From positions 35,852 through 99,851 of the forward strand of contig JADLFM010000100.1 of the NCBI GenBank assembly GCA_020845495.1: a stretch of DNA of 64,000 nt, written 5' to 3'. The notes beneath the pieces were generated by a model. The model had not been told where the DNA came from, did not search any database, and worked only from the letters and a program-made list of their open reading frames with translations. Made by a program: the position numbers and the translations under genes. Each line of letters starts with the position of its first letter. The first letter of the stretch is position 1. Below are positions 53,655 through 62,600 of the stretch, piece after piece. This DNA is from Chloroflexota bacterium (GTDB lineage: Bacteria; Chloroflexota; UBA6077; JACCZL01).

Positions 53655-54971
53655 ATGACGGACGCCTTCCGACAGCCCGACGATGGACACCACCTGCCTG
53701 CCGGCGGTCACCCCCGGCATGCGGATGACCGCGCGTTGCCCGCTGATGGCCAGCAGGCATCCGCTGACGGTCTTTACGTGCCCACCGATGGCCGGGGCGA
53801 CGGCCAACAGGCATCTGGCGACGGCCAACAGGCATCTGGCGACGGCCAACAGGCATCTGGCGACGGCCAACAGGCATCTGGCGACGGCCAGCGGTCCGCG
53901 CACGGCACCATCTACGACATCGCCGAACGCGCCGGCGTCTCGCTGTCGACGGTGTCACGGTGCCTGAACCAGAGCGGCTACGTGGGTGCCGCGACCCGCA
54001 CCCGGATCGAAGCGGCCATTCGCGACCTCGACTACCAGCCGAGCCAGGCGGCGCGTGCCCTGGCCGGACAGCGCAGCGGGATCGTGGTGCTCGCCGTGCC
54101 GGGCATCGCCAACCCCCAGTGGCCGGAAGTGGCGATGGCGATGGAAGAGCGGCTGGCTGAGGCCGGGCTGAGCCTCATCGTCGCCAATGCCATCGGGCGG
54201 GCGCGCGAGTTGGCGGTCCTCGATCAGGTCCGCCGAATGCGCGCCGATGGGCTGGCGATCTCAGCCACCCGCTTCGAGCCGCACGACTTCGACCGGCTGC
54301 GCCGGAGCGGCGTCCATATCATCAGTCTGTCCCGCGACATCGACGATCCGAGCCTCGACTCGGTCCTGCCGGACCGGCCGCGCGCCATTATGCTCGCCAT
54401 CGAACACCTGGCCCTGCTCGGGCATCGGCGGATCGCGATGGTCCACGGCGTCGGCGGGCCGGTGGCGAAGGCGTCCCGCATCGCCGCCTACCGTAGCGCC
54501 CGCGAATGGGCCAGCCTGTCCGATGAGCCCGAACTGCTGGTCGAGGTCGCGGAGCCGACGATGGTGCACGGCGAGCGGGCAGCGGCCGACGTGCTGCGCC
54601 TCGGCGCGACCGCTGTCGTCGCTTCAGGCGATTTCCTGGCCATCGGCGTCTGGCTCGGCCTGGAGGAAGCCGGGTGCGAGATCCCGCGCGACGTCTCGAT
54701 CGTCGGGATGGACGACATCGAGGCCGCCGCGCTCGTGCGGGGCGGTCTTACCACCGTCGCGCTCGACCGCCACGAGCGCGGCCGGTTGATCGCCGATCTG
54801 CTGCTCGACCGGATCGCCGGCACGGCGTCCGACGGACCTCGTCACCTCGTCGTACGGCCCCGGCTCGTGCTTCGACACTCGACAGCTCTACCGCCTCAAC
54901 ACACAACGTCCTCGTGGCCGGCCTCCCGAGCGACAGAAGGAAGGAGTGCCTCGGCCGAGCGCGTCACCTGA
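53655..54971 (+). CDS. LacI-family transcriptional regulator with repeated N-terminal extension
   Basis: The recognised part starts about residue 84 with GTIYDIAERAGVSLSTVSRCLNQSGYVGAATR, the LacI helix-turn-helix and hinge (ALAGQRSGIVVLAVPG), followed by a periplasmic-binding-protein-like effector domain (about 145-410). In normal members this helix-turn-helix is at the very start. Here an 80-residue leader with Gly-Asp-Gly-Gln-Gln-Ala-Ser repeated four times precedes it. No start codon lies between the repeats and the helix-turn-helix. ATG 53655 is used; ATG 53619 lies inside the operator, and GTG 53778 is possible. The effector is likely a sugar from the neighbouring pathway. Confidence 0.88.
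   Translation: MTDAFRQPDDGHHLPAGGHPRHADDRALPADGQQASADGLYVPTDGRGDGQQASGDGQQASGDGQQASGDGQQASGDGQRSAHGTIYDIAERAGVSLSTVSRCLNQSGYVGAATRTRIEAAIRDLDYQPSQAARALAGQRSGIVVLAVPGIANPQWPEVAMAMEERLAEAGLSLIVANAIGRARELAVLDQVRRMRADGLAISATRFEPHDFDRLRRSGVHIISLSRDIDDPSLDSVLPDRPRAIMLAIEHLALLGHRRIAMVHGVGGPVAKASRIAAYRSAREWASLSDEPELLVEVAEPTMVHGERAAADVLRLGATAVVASGDFLAIGVWLGLEEAGCEIPRDVSIVGMDDIEAAALVRGGLTTVALDRHERGRLIADLLLDRIAGTASDGPRHLVVRPRLVLRHSTALPPQHTTSSWPASRATEGRSASAERVT
53796..53891 (+). repeat. 21-bp tandem repeat in lacI-like gene
   Basis: Four perfect copies of a 21-bp unit (beginning ggcgacggccaacaggcat) run from 53796 to 53879 and a partial fifth follows. Each copy encodes seven residues, so copy changes keep the reading frame. 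Confidence 0.93.
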
Positions 54972-55110
54972 GCCGACCCGTCTCTCAACGGCGGAGCGTA
55001 CCCGCCCACCCTGCTGTGCCCTCGCGCCTGCTGTCCCCCCATAGCTGCTGTCATGCGCGTCTGCTGTCCCCGTATCCCGGAGCACCCGCACCTCGAAGCG
55101 GAGGAGTCGT

Positions 55111-57246
55111 ATGTTCGTTCCCCGTCGTCCCCACCGCACCGCCAGCCTCTACCGGCTGCTCACGGCCTTGATGACCGCGTTCCTGCTCGTCCCGGTCGTG
55201 GCGGCCTGTAGCCCGTCGCCACCGCCAGCCTCCCCGACCTCCGCGCCGACTCAGGCCGCCAAGCCCGCCGCCACCCAGGCCAGCGCCACCCAGGCCAGCG
55301 CCACCCAGGCCAGCGCTGCCCAGACTGGCGCGAGCACCGCTTCCTCGGGCGCAGGCGCCTCCTCGACGGCCGGCAAGCCCGCCGCAACCCAGGCTCCGGC
55401 TGCCGCCAAGCCGACGACAGCGCCGGCCGCCGCGCCGGCCAAACCATCCTCCTACAAGCAAGCGCCCCAGTTCGACGAGCAGGTCAAGGCCGGCAAGCTG
55501 CCGCCGGTCGAGCAGCGCCTGCCGGAGAACCCGCTCGTCGTCCCGCCGATCGAGGAGATCGGGCAGTACGGCGGAACCTGGCGGCGCGCCTTCACCGGCG
55601 TCGCCGACTTCCACGCCTACGGCCGCGTCGTCTACGAGTCGATGCTGCGCTGGCCCCGCGATCCCAAGGATTCGATCGGGCCGGGTCTGGCCGAGAAATG
55701 GGAGTTCAGCCCGGACGGCAAGCAGCTTACCCTGACCCTCCGTAAGGGGCTGAAGTGGTCCGACGGCCAGCCGTTCACCACCGACGACATCCTGTTCTGG
55801 TGGAACGACATCGCGCTCAACAAGGATCTGTCGCCGGCTCCGCCGTCCGAGTGGGTCATCAATGGCGAGCCGATGAAGGTCGAGAAGGTCAGCAACGAGC
55901 AGGTGCGCCTGAGCTTCGCCGGCCCGAACGGCCTCGCTCTGCGAATGCTCGCCTTCCACGGCAACCAGTGGCCGCTCAACTTCGAGCGCTTCGGCTTCTA
56001 TGCCCCGGCCCACTACCTCAAGCAGTTCCACCCCAAGTACACCCCGAGTATCACCGACTACAAGACCTTCAACGAGAAGGCCGACGACCTCAACCCTGAA
56101 CGCCCAGCGATGACCTCCTGGCGGGTAACCCAGTGGTCGGCCGGCGACCGCGCCATCGTTGCCAGCCGCAACCCGTACTACTGGAAGGTCGACCCACAGG
56201 GGAATCAGCTCCCGTACATCGACGAGGTCCGCCTGGACCTGGTCGAGAACTCCGAGGCGCTCAACCTGAAGGCGATCAACGGCGAACTGGACATGCAGTT
56301 CCGCCGCGTCGACATCGCCAAGTACACGCTGCTTCAGGAGAACAAGCAGAAGAACAACTACCGCGTCTTCCGCTGGCCCGACGCCAACGGCTCGCAGGTG
56401 GCGTTCTTCGTCAACCAGACGTATGCCGACCCGGAGTTGCGCGCGATCTTCCGCGACCTGAAGTTCCGGGAGGCGCTCTCCTACGGCATCAACCGCAAGC
56501 GCATCAACGAGGTCAGCTTCTTCGGGCTAGGGAAGGAGCGCAACGCGATCCTGATCGATGCGTCGCCGTTCTACACCCCGGACACCGAGGACAAGTACGC
56601 CCAGTTCGATCAGGCCAAGGCAAACAGCCTGCTCGACGAAGCCGGGCTGAAGAAGGGGGCCGACGGCTTCCGGACCATGCCGAACGGCAAGCCGCTGGAA
56701 CTGACCGTCGAGACCTACCTGACGTCCGGCTCCGGCTTCGACGCATTGGAACTGGTCCGCAAGGACTGGGAGACCCTCGGGCTGAAGGTCGTGCTGAAGT
56801 CCTCGCAGCGCGAGTCGTACTGGCCGCGCGCCCTCAACAACGAGGTCCAGATTGCCGTCTGGGGCACCGACCGGGGCATCGAGCCGTTCGTGGACCCGAT
56901 CTACGTCTTCCCATTCGACAACCGCTCGTGGATGGCGCCGTTGTACGGCACCTGGTTCAGTTCGGGCGGGCAGAAGGGCGAGAAGCCGGAGGGTGATCTC
57001 GGCAAGGCGCAGGAGCTGTTCAACCAGTTCAAGGCGACCACCGATCCGGCTAAGCAGATCGAGCTTGGCAAGCAGATCATCAAGCTCGAGAGCGACAACC
57101 TCTGGGTGATCGGGACGGTCGGCGCGGTACCGTCGATCGTGGTCGTGAAGAACAACTTCCGGAACGTGCCCGAAAACGCGGTCACCGACTGGATCTTCAT
57201 GAGCCCCGGCAACCTCGATCCGGCTCAGTTCTTCTTCAAGAAGTAG
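55111..57246 (+). CDS. Dpp-type (family 5) ABC substrate-binding lipoprotein
   Basis: This 711-residue protein has a Sec lipoprotein signal with lipobox VVAAC33, an Ala/Thr/Gln-rich linker (about 35-115, part of it from a 15-bp repeat at 55270-55314) and the family 5 binding-protein fold: GQYGGTWRRAFTG, LRKGLKWSDGQPFTTDDILFWWND, REALSYGINRKRINEV and ELTVETYLTSG. It captures a peptide, oligosaccharide or other oligomer for the permease that follows. It is longer than E. coli DppA, a form common in sugar-type systems. ATG 55111 has GGAGGAG. The LacI-type gene immediately upstream suggests a sugar substrate. Confidence 0.93.
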   Translation: MFVPRRPHRTASLYRLLTALMTAFLLVPVVAACSPSPPPASPTSAPTQAAKPAATQASATQASATQASAAQTGASTASSGAGASSTAGKPAATQAPAAAKPTTAPAAAPAKPSSYKQAPQFDEQVKAGKLPPVEQRLPENPLVVPPIEEIGQYGGTWRRAFTGVADFHAYGRVVYESMLRWPRDPKDSIGPGLAEKWEFSPDGKQLTLTLRKGLKWSDGQPFTTDDILFWWNDIALNKDLSPAPPSEWVINGEPMKVEKVSNEQVRLSFAGPNGLALRMLAFHGNQWPLNFERFGFYAPAHYLKQFHPKYTPSITDYKTFNEKADDLNPERPAMTSWRVTQWSAGDRAIVASRNPYYWKVDPQGNQLPYIDEVRLDLVENSEALNLKAINGELDMQFRRVDIAKYTLLQENKQKNNYRVFRWPDANGSQVAFFVNQTYADPELRAIFRDLKFREALSYGINRKRINEVSFFGLGKERNAILIDASPFYTPDTEDKYAQFDQAKANSLLDEAGLKKGADGFRTMPNGKPLELTVETYLTSGSGFDALELVRKDWETLGLKVVLKSSQRESYWPRALNNEVQIAVWGTDRGIEPFVDPIYVFPFDNRSWMAPLYGTWFSSGGQKGEKPEGDLGKAQELFNQFKATTDPAKQIELGKQIIKLESDNLWVIGTVGAVPSIVVVKNNFRNVPENAVTDWIFMSPGNLDPAQFFFKK

Positions 57247-57252
57247 GCGTCA

Positions 57253-57291
57253 GCCAGCGGGCGCCCGGGCCACGTCCGGGCGCCCGCTGGC
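57253..57291 (+). terminator. 16-bp hairpin between binding-protein and permease genes
   Basis: The arms 57253-57268 and 57276-57291 are perfect complements (gccagcgggcgcccgg and its reverse) with a 7-base loop, beginning six bases after the binding-protein stop. No U-run follows, so it is more likely an mRNA-stabilising or partial attenuating hairpin that favours binding-protein output. Confidence 0.75.
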
Positions 57292-57314
57292 CCATCCCTC
57301 CCGAACGGTTGACC

Positions 57315-58298
57315 ATGCTGACGTACATCATCCGCCGCCTCCTGGCCGTGATCCCGACGCTGTTCGTGGTGTCGGTCCTGACCTTCATCATCGTCCAGTT
57401 GCCGCCCGGCGACTTCCTGACGACGCTCGCGACCCAGGCAGCCGAGTCCGGCGGTACTATCGACGAAGCCGCCATGGAGAGCTTGCGGACCCAGTACGGC
57501 CTGGATCAGCCGCTGTACGTCCAATACCTGACCTGGATCGGCGGGTTCCCACACGGCGACTTCGGGTATTCCGTCGAGTGGAAGCGGCCCGTCAGCGAGT
57601 TGATCGGCAGCCGCCTGGGCTTCACCCTGGTGCTGTCCGGCCTCGCCCTCATCTTCATGTGGGCCGTCGCCATCCCGATTGGCATCTACTCCGCGACGCA
57701 CCAGTACTCCTGGGGCGACGTCGCGCTGACCACCATCGGATTCCTGGGGCTGAGCATCCCCGACTTCATGCTCGCACTCGTGTATCTGTTCGTGGGGTCG
57801 TTCATGTTCGGTGCGTCGACCGGCGGACTGATCTCGCCGGATCTCGAGAACGCGCCCTGGAACGTGACCAAGATCGCGGATCTGGCGAACCACCTGTTCT
57901 GGCCGACCGTCATCCTCGGTGCGGCCGGCACCGCGCAGCTCATCCGGATCATGCGCGGCAACCTGCTCGAAATCCTCGGACAGCAGTTCGTCACAACCGC
58001 CCGCGCGAAGGGCCTCACCGAGACGAAGGTTGTGAACAAGTACGCCGTGCGGGTCGCGATCAACCCGCTCATCAGCGTGATGGGCATGCAACTGCCGCAT
58101 CTGATCTCCGGCGCGACGATCCTCGGGATCGTTCTCTCGTTGCCCACCACCGGGCCGTTGTTCCTGCACGCGCTGATCAACCAGGACATCTATCTCGCCG
58201 GCACCTTTCTGCTGATGCTCGCCCTGCTGCTGATGATCGGGAACCTGCTCGCCGACGTGTCGCTCGCCTGGGTCGACCCGAGGATTCGCTATGACTGA
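57315..58298 (+). CDS. Dpp-type ABC permease (DppB)
   Basis: This 327-residue protein has six membrane helices and the DppB plan: MLTYIIRRLLAVIPTLFVVSVLTFIIVQL at the start, LDQPLYVQYLTWIGG, and the cytoplasmic EAA loop (QFVTTARAKGLTETKVVNKYAVRVAINP). It forms the channel with DppC. The ATG at 57315 is used rather than the TTG at 57309; no strong ribosome site is seen. It follows the binding-protein gene after a hairpin. Confidence 0.93.
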   Translation: MLTYIIRRLLAVIPTLFVVSVLTFIIVQLPPGDFLTTLATQAAESGGTIDEAAMESLRTQYGLDQPLYVQYLTWIGGFPHGDFGYSVEWKRPVSELIGSRLGFTLVLSGLALIFMWAVAIPIGIYSATHQYSWGDVALTTIGFLGLSIPDFMLALVYLFVGSFMFGASTGGLISPDLENAPWNVTKIADLANHLFWPTVILGAAGTAQLIRIMRGNLLEILGQQFVTTARAKGLTETKVVNKYAVRVAINPLISVMGMQLPHLISGATILGIVLSLPTTGPLFLHALINQDIYLAGTFLLMLALLLMIGNLLADVSLAWVDPRIRYD

Positions 58299-58502
58299 CC
58301 GTCCGACCACCCGCATGCCTGTAGCTGGGATTGCCCGCGGGATTTCGCGCCTTTCCCACCACCACGCCACTGCCAATGCTCGGGCGACGTCACGCGGCCC
58401 GGACCTGTCTGGACAGGCGCCGTGGGGCTACGTGCCGCTCGGCTTCGTACCTGCCAGCAGTCCGTCTGAGTGCGGCCCGGCACACACCTGGGGAGGGCGG
58501 CC

Positions 58503-59744
58503 GTGAGCATCGACCGCGCCACCAACCCCGATCCCGATGTCGGACTGGCGGAGATCGCCGTCACCGAGAACGGCCCTCTCTACGGGCGCGACTGGGACTA
58601 CCCTGTCGAGGCCGCGCTCGCCGAACACGAGGTCGAGACCGATGAGGCCCGTTCGGAAGACGAGAAGCGGTACACCGCGACGCAGTTCCAGATCATCCGT
58701 CGCCGCTTCTTCCGTAACCGAGCGGCGCTGGCCGGCGGGTCGGTGATCCTGCTGTTCTACGTCACCGCTCTCTTCGCCAACTTCCTCGCGCCGTACGACG
58801 CCGATCAGCGCTTCGATACCGCGATCTACGTTCCCCCGCAGCCGGTCTACCTGATCGACCGGGGCGCGTTCTACCCCCACATCCTCGGGCTGAAGCAGAC
58901 AATTGACCAGGAGACGCTGCGCCGCACGTTCACGCCCGATCCGTACACCAAGCTCCCGATTCGCTTCTTGGTGCACGGGCAGCCGTACAAACTGTTCGGC
59001 GTGATCCCGACTGACATTCATCTGTTCGGCGTCGAGACGAAGGATATGGGCGTCTTCCTGCTCGGCACCGACCGCCAGGGTCGTGACCAGGTATCGCGGA
59101 TCCTGATCGGCAGCCAGATCTCGCTCTCGATCGGGCTGGTCGGCGTGTTCCTGAGCCTGTGCATCGGCGCTGTGCTGGGCGTGGTGAGCGGCTACTACGG
59201 CGGCTGGATCGACGACCTCATCCAACGCGCCATCGAGGTGATCCGCTCCTTCCCCTCGATTCCCCTCTGGATGGCGCTGGCGGCGGCCTTCCCGCCCCAC
59301 TGGCCAGCGTTGCAGGTCTACTTCGCGATCAGCGTCGTCCTGTCGCTGATCGGCTGGACCTGGCTCGCCCGTCAGTTGCGGGGCAAGGTGCTGTCGCTGC
59401 GCGAGGAGGAGTTCGTGCTCGCGGCCGGGCTCGCCGGCGGCAGCGACCGGCGGATCATCCTCAAGCATCTGCTCCCGGCTGTCTCGGGGCACATCATCGT
59501 CATCTCGACGCTGGCGGTACCGGGCATGATCCTGGCCGAGACCGCGCTTACGTTCCTGGGTATTGGCATTCGTCCGCCGCTGGTCAGTTGGGGCACGCTG
59601 CTCCAGGAGGCGCAGAACATCCAGACCCTCGCGCACTTCCCCTGGCTGTTGATGCCGGTCGTCGTCATCAGCGTCGCCGTGCTGGCCTTCAACTTTCTCG
59701 GTGACGGCCTGCGCGACGCCGCCGACCCGTACAACGTCGCATGA
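58503..59744 (+). CDS. Dpp-type ABC permease (DppC)
   Basis: This 413-residue protein has a 65-residue hydrophilic start, a first helix (ALAGGSVILLFYVTALFANFLAPYD), a large extracytoplasmic segment of about 110 residues (up to VFLLGTDRQGRDQVSRIL) and then five helices with the EAA loop EEFVLAAGLAGGSDRRIILKHLLPA. Standard DppC proteins are about 300 residues; the long segments suit the large-substrate, sugar-type branch. GTG 58503 has GGGAGG before it. It lies 204 bases after dppB. Confidence 0.92.
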   Translation: MSIDRATNPDPDVGLAEIAVTENGPLYGRDWDYPVEAALAEHEVETDEARSEDEKRYTATQFQIIRRRFFRNRAALAGGSVILLFYVTALFANFLAPYDADQRFDTAIYVPPQPVYLIDRGAFYPHILGLKQTIDQETLRRTFTPDPYTKLPIRFLVHGQPYKLFGVIPTDIHLFGVETKDMGVFLLGTDRQGRDQVSRILIGSQISLSIGLVGVFLSLCIGAVLGVVSGYYGGWIDDLIQRAIEVIRSFPSIPLWMALAAAFPPHWPALQVYFAISVVLSLIGWTWLARQLRGKVLSLREEEFVLAAGLAGGSDRRIILKHLLPAVSGHIIVISTLAVPGMILAETALTFLGIGIRPPLVSWGTLLQEAQNIQTLAHFPWLLMPVVVISVAVLAFNFLGDGLRDAADPYNVA

Positions 59745-59829
59745 TGGCCGCCCGCGCGACGGCTGCCACCCTCACTCGGCAGGTCGCCAGTGGGGCCGTA
59801 TCGAGCAGAAAGACACGGACTTTCCAGAC

Positions 59830-60921
59830 ATGGCTATGAAGGCATCCGGCGCCCGTGTACCGGGTCTGACTACGCCTGAAACCCTGCCTCGACCGGCGCG
59901 GCACAGTGCCGGCGGGTCACCGCTCCTCGACGTCGTCGATCTGCGGACCCACTTCTTCACCCATGATGGCGTGGTGCGTGCCGTCGACGGCGTCACCCTC
60001 GACATTCGGGCCGGCGAGACGCTCGGCCTCGTCGGCGAGTCCGGCTGCGGCAAGAGCGTCACCGCGCACTCGCTCCTGCGGCTGCTCCCGCCCAAGGTGA
60101 GCCGGATCGTCAGCGGCGCGATGCGCTTCCACCGCCGCGACGGCCAGAGCGTCGACCTTGCCACCGTCGATCCGCGAGGCCCGGTGATCCGGAGCATTCG
60201 CGGCAACGAGATCGCGATGATCTTTCAAGAGCCGATGACCTCGCTCTCACCGGTCCACACGGTCGGGAGCCAGATCTCCGAGGCCGTCGTGCTGCACCAG
60301 AAGGTCAGCCAGGCCGAGGCGAAGGAGCGGGCCATCGAGATGCTGGCCAAGGTCGGGATCGGCAACCCGGCGGAGCGCTACCAGCAGTACCCCCACGAGT
60401 TCTCCGGCGGGATGCGGCAGCGGGCGATGATCGCGATGGCGCTCTCCTGCAACCCCAGCCTGCTCATCGCCGACGAACCGACGACGGCACTCGACGTGAC
60501 GATCCAGGCTCAGATCCTGGAGTTGATGAAGTCGCTCCAGGCCGAGCAACAGATGGCCATCCTGATGATCACCCACAACCTGGGCGTCATCGCCGAAATG
60601 GCGGACCGGGTAGCCGTGATGTACATGGGAAAGGTGGTCGAGCTTGCCGACACCGCCACCATCTTCGACCGGCCCCTCCATCCGTACACCATCGGGCTGA
60701 TGCGGAGCGTCCCGCGCGTCGGGAAGGAGGTCAAACGGCGCCTCGCGACGATTCCCGGCAGTGTCCCAGACCCGTTCAACATTCCCCCCGGCTGCGCCTT
60801 CTACCCCCGCTGCCCGGCCCCCAAGAAGCCCTCTTGCCAGGGGCCAGCCGACGTGCCGCTCACGGAAGTTGAGCCCGGCCACTGGGTCCGCTGCACCCTG
60901 TATCAGGCCGTAGCAGAATGA
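59830..60921 (+). CDS. Dpp-type ABC ATPase (DppD)
   Basis: This 363-residue ATPase has Walker [14 protein letters not shown]-loop IFQEPMTSL, signature [14 protein letters not shown], Walker [13 protein letters not shown], switch ITHNLGV and the C-terminal oligopeptide-type cysteine motif [15 protein letters not shown]. It drives import with the DppF partner. ATG 59830 is the first start beyond the dppC end leading to the fold; the frame overlaps dppC upstream. Confidence 0.94.
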   Translation: MAMKASGARVPGLTTPETLPRPARHSAGGSPLLDVVDLRTHFFTHDGVVRAVDGVTLDIRAGETLGLVGESGCGKSVTAHSLLRLLPPKVSRIVSGAMRFHRRDGQSVDLATVDPRGPVIRSIRGNEIAMIFQEPMTSLSPVHTVGSQISEAVVLHQKVSQAEAKERAIEMLAKVGIGNPAERYQQYPHEFSGGMRQRAMIAMALSCNPSLLIADEPTTALDVTIQAQILELMKSLQAEQQMAILMITHNLGVIAEMADRVAVMYMGKVVELADTATIFDRPLHPYTIGLMRSVPRVGKEVKRRLATIPGSVPDPFNIPPGCAFYPRCPAPKKPSCQGPADVPLTEVEPGHWVRCTLYQAVAE

Positions 60922-61014
60922 CGGCCCGCTAATGACGGCCCGCTATCGTCGCGCGATGACCCCGCCGCGGCCAGGGGGTGAGGACATGTCCAGTTTGAGA
61001 AAGGCGATCGTCCG

Positions 61015-62136
61015 ATGACCCCGACGCTCGGCGGCGACGCGCAGACAGACACCCCGCGAACGGTCACGATGACCAACGCCACGGCGACCGACGCCACGGC
61101 GACCGACGGGCGCGCCGTCCTGCTCGACGTGCGCGACCTCCAGAAGCATTTTCCGATCAAGCGCGGCCTGCTGAAGCGCGTCGTCGGCAGCGTCAAGGCC
61201 GTCGATGGCGTCAGCTTCCAGATTCACGAGGGGGAGACCCTCGGGCTGGTGGGCGAGTCTGGCTGCGGCAAGACCACGACCGGCCGGCTGGTGCTCCGCG
61301 CCATCGAGCCGACCGGCGGGCAGGTCCAGTTGCGGCGCGACGGCCAGATGGTGAATCTGACCTCGTTGTCGCGCGGCCAGATGAAGCCGATTCGCAAGGA
61401 TCTCCAGATCATCTTTCAAGACCCGTTCTCGTCGCTCAGTCCCCGGATGACGGTTTACGAGATCATCAGCGAGCCGCTCGAGATCCACGGCGTGGGGGAC
61501 GTCGACTACCGCAAGGCCCGCGTACGCGAGCTCCTGGAGCTCGTCGGGCTGCGGGTCCAGCACATGAACCGCTACCCGCACGCCTTCAGCGGTGGGCAAC
61601 GGCAGCGTATCGGCATCGCACGAGCGCTGGCGTTGCAGCCACAACTGATCGTCTGCGACGAGCCGGTCTCAGCGCTGGACGTCTCGATTCAAGCCCAGGT
61701 GATCAACCTGCTGAAAGACCTCCAGTCCGAATTCGGCCTGGCCTATCTCTTCATCGCTCATGACCTCTCGGTCGTCGAGCACATCAGCGACCGGATCGCG
61801 GTGATGTACCTGGGCCGGATCGTGGAGCTTGCGCCGGCCGAGGAACTGTACCAGCGCCCGCTACATCCGTACGCCGAGGCGCTGCTCTCGGCGATCCCAC
61901 GCAGCCACCCGGGTCAGAAGGCGGCCCGAATCGTCCTGCCTGGCGACGTGCCGAACCCGGCCAACCCGCCGACCGGCTGCCACTTTCATCCCCGCTGCCC
62001 GTACGCACAGCCGATCTGCGCTACCGAGCCGCCACCCCTCCGCGAGATCGCGCCCGGCCATCAGGCTGCCTGTCATTTCGCGGAGACGCTCCAACTCGCC
62101 GGCGTCTCGGAGGTGCCATCGGCCGAGGTAACCTGA
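61015..62136 (+). CDS. Dpp-type ABC ATPase (DppF)
   Basis: This 373-residue ATPase has Walker [28 protein letters not shown], signature [14 protein letters not shown], Walker [22 protein letters not shown] and the C-terminal [14 protein letters not shown] motif. The DppD/DppF pair forms the motor. GAAAGGCG lies before the ATG at 61015; a repeated Ala-Thr-Asp segment near residue 20 means MTNAT at 61069 is another possible start. Confidence 0.94.
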   Translation: MTPTLGGDAQTDTPRTVTMTNATATDATATDGRAVLLDVRDLQKHFPIKRGLLKRVVGSVKAVDGVSFQIHEGETLGLVGESGCGKTTTGRLVLRAIEPTGGQVQLRRDGQMVNLTSLSRGQMKPIRKDLQIIFQDPFSSLSPRMTVYEIISEPLEIHGVGDVDYRKARVRELLELVGLRVQHMNRYPHAFSGGQRQRIGIARALALQPQLIVCDEPVSALDVSIQAQVINLLKDLQSEFGLAYLFIAHDLSVVEHISDRIAVMYLGRIVELAPAEELYQRPLHPYAEALLSAIPRSHPGQKAARIVLPGDVPNPANPPTGCHFHPRCPYAQPICATEPPPLREIAPGHQAACHFAETLQLAGVSEVPSAEVT

Positions 62137-62600
62137 GGCCGAGCATCACCCAGGTGACGAGGCCAGCAGGCGAAGCCGACCCCACCGGCGGCCAGTGCGA
62201 TCCGTCAAAGGGCGCGCCCTGACCGTCGATTCGGGCTGACGATTAGGCGGTCTATCGCCTTGCGATCGAGGCCGCTCGTCGTCTATGTTGGGGCGGCGAC
62301 TCAGGTCGCCGTGTTCCTACGGACCCAGGCAACGTACGTGCTCTCAGGCGGGCGTCGACTACCTCGACGCCGGAATTATTGCCTGCTGTCGCACCGTCAA
62401 TCGCCGTCTCGCCTTCAAGAATCCGCGTCCAGCATCCGTCAACGATCTCGAGTCTGGCCAGATCCCCCTCGGCCAGAAGAACAAGCGGGCTCAGCCCTTC
62501 GGAAGACACTGCATTCAGAGGGTCCAATGGTCCCGCGCCGGCGTAGACGCCGACGCGGCCGTATGGCATTGCGCCGTGTTACCGGGACAGGGAGGTCCAG
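62137..62600. other. 464-bp intergenic region before second binding protein
   Basis: No gene was recognised. Short hairpins are common (for example ggcgtcga with tcgacgcc near 62351-62371, and ggcgac with gtcgcc near 62294-62309). A leftward frame 62252-62569 has no ribosome site and no known motif. It may hold a promoter for the second binding protein. Confidence 0.4.

Noticed and set aside
53796..53891. CRISPR-like array in the lacI-like gene
   Set aside because: The 21-bp units are directly adjacent with no spacers and are translated as a 7-residue repeat.
62252..62569. Leftward frame of 105 codons between dppF and the second binding protein
   Set aside because: Some stretches look protein-like, but there is no ribosome site and no recognisable family, and it ends in an Arg-rich tail.
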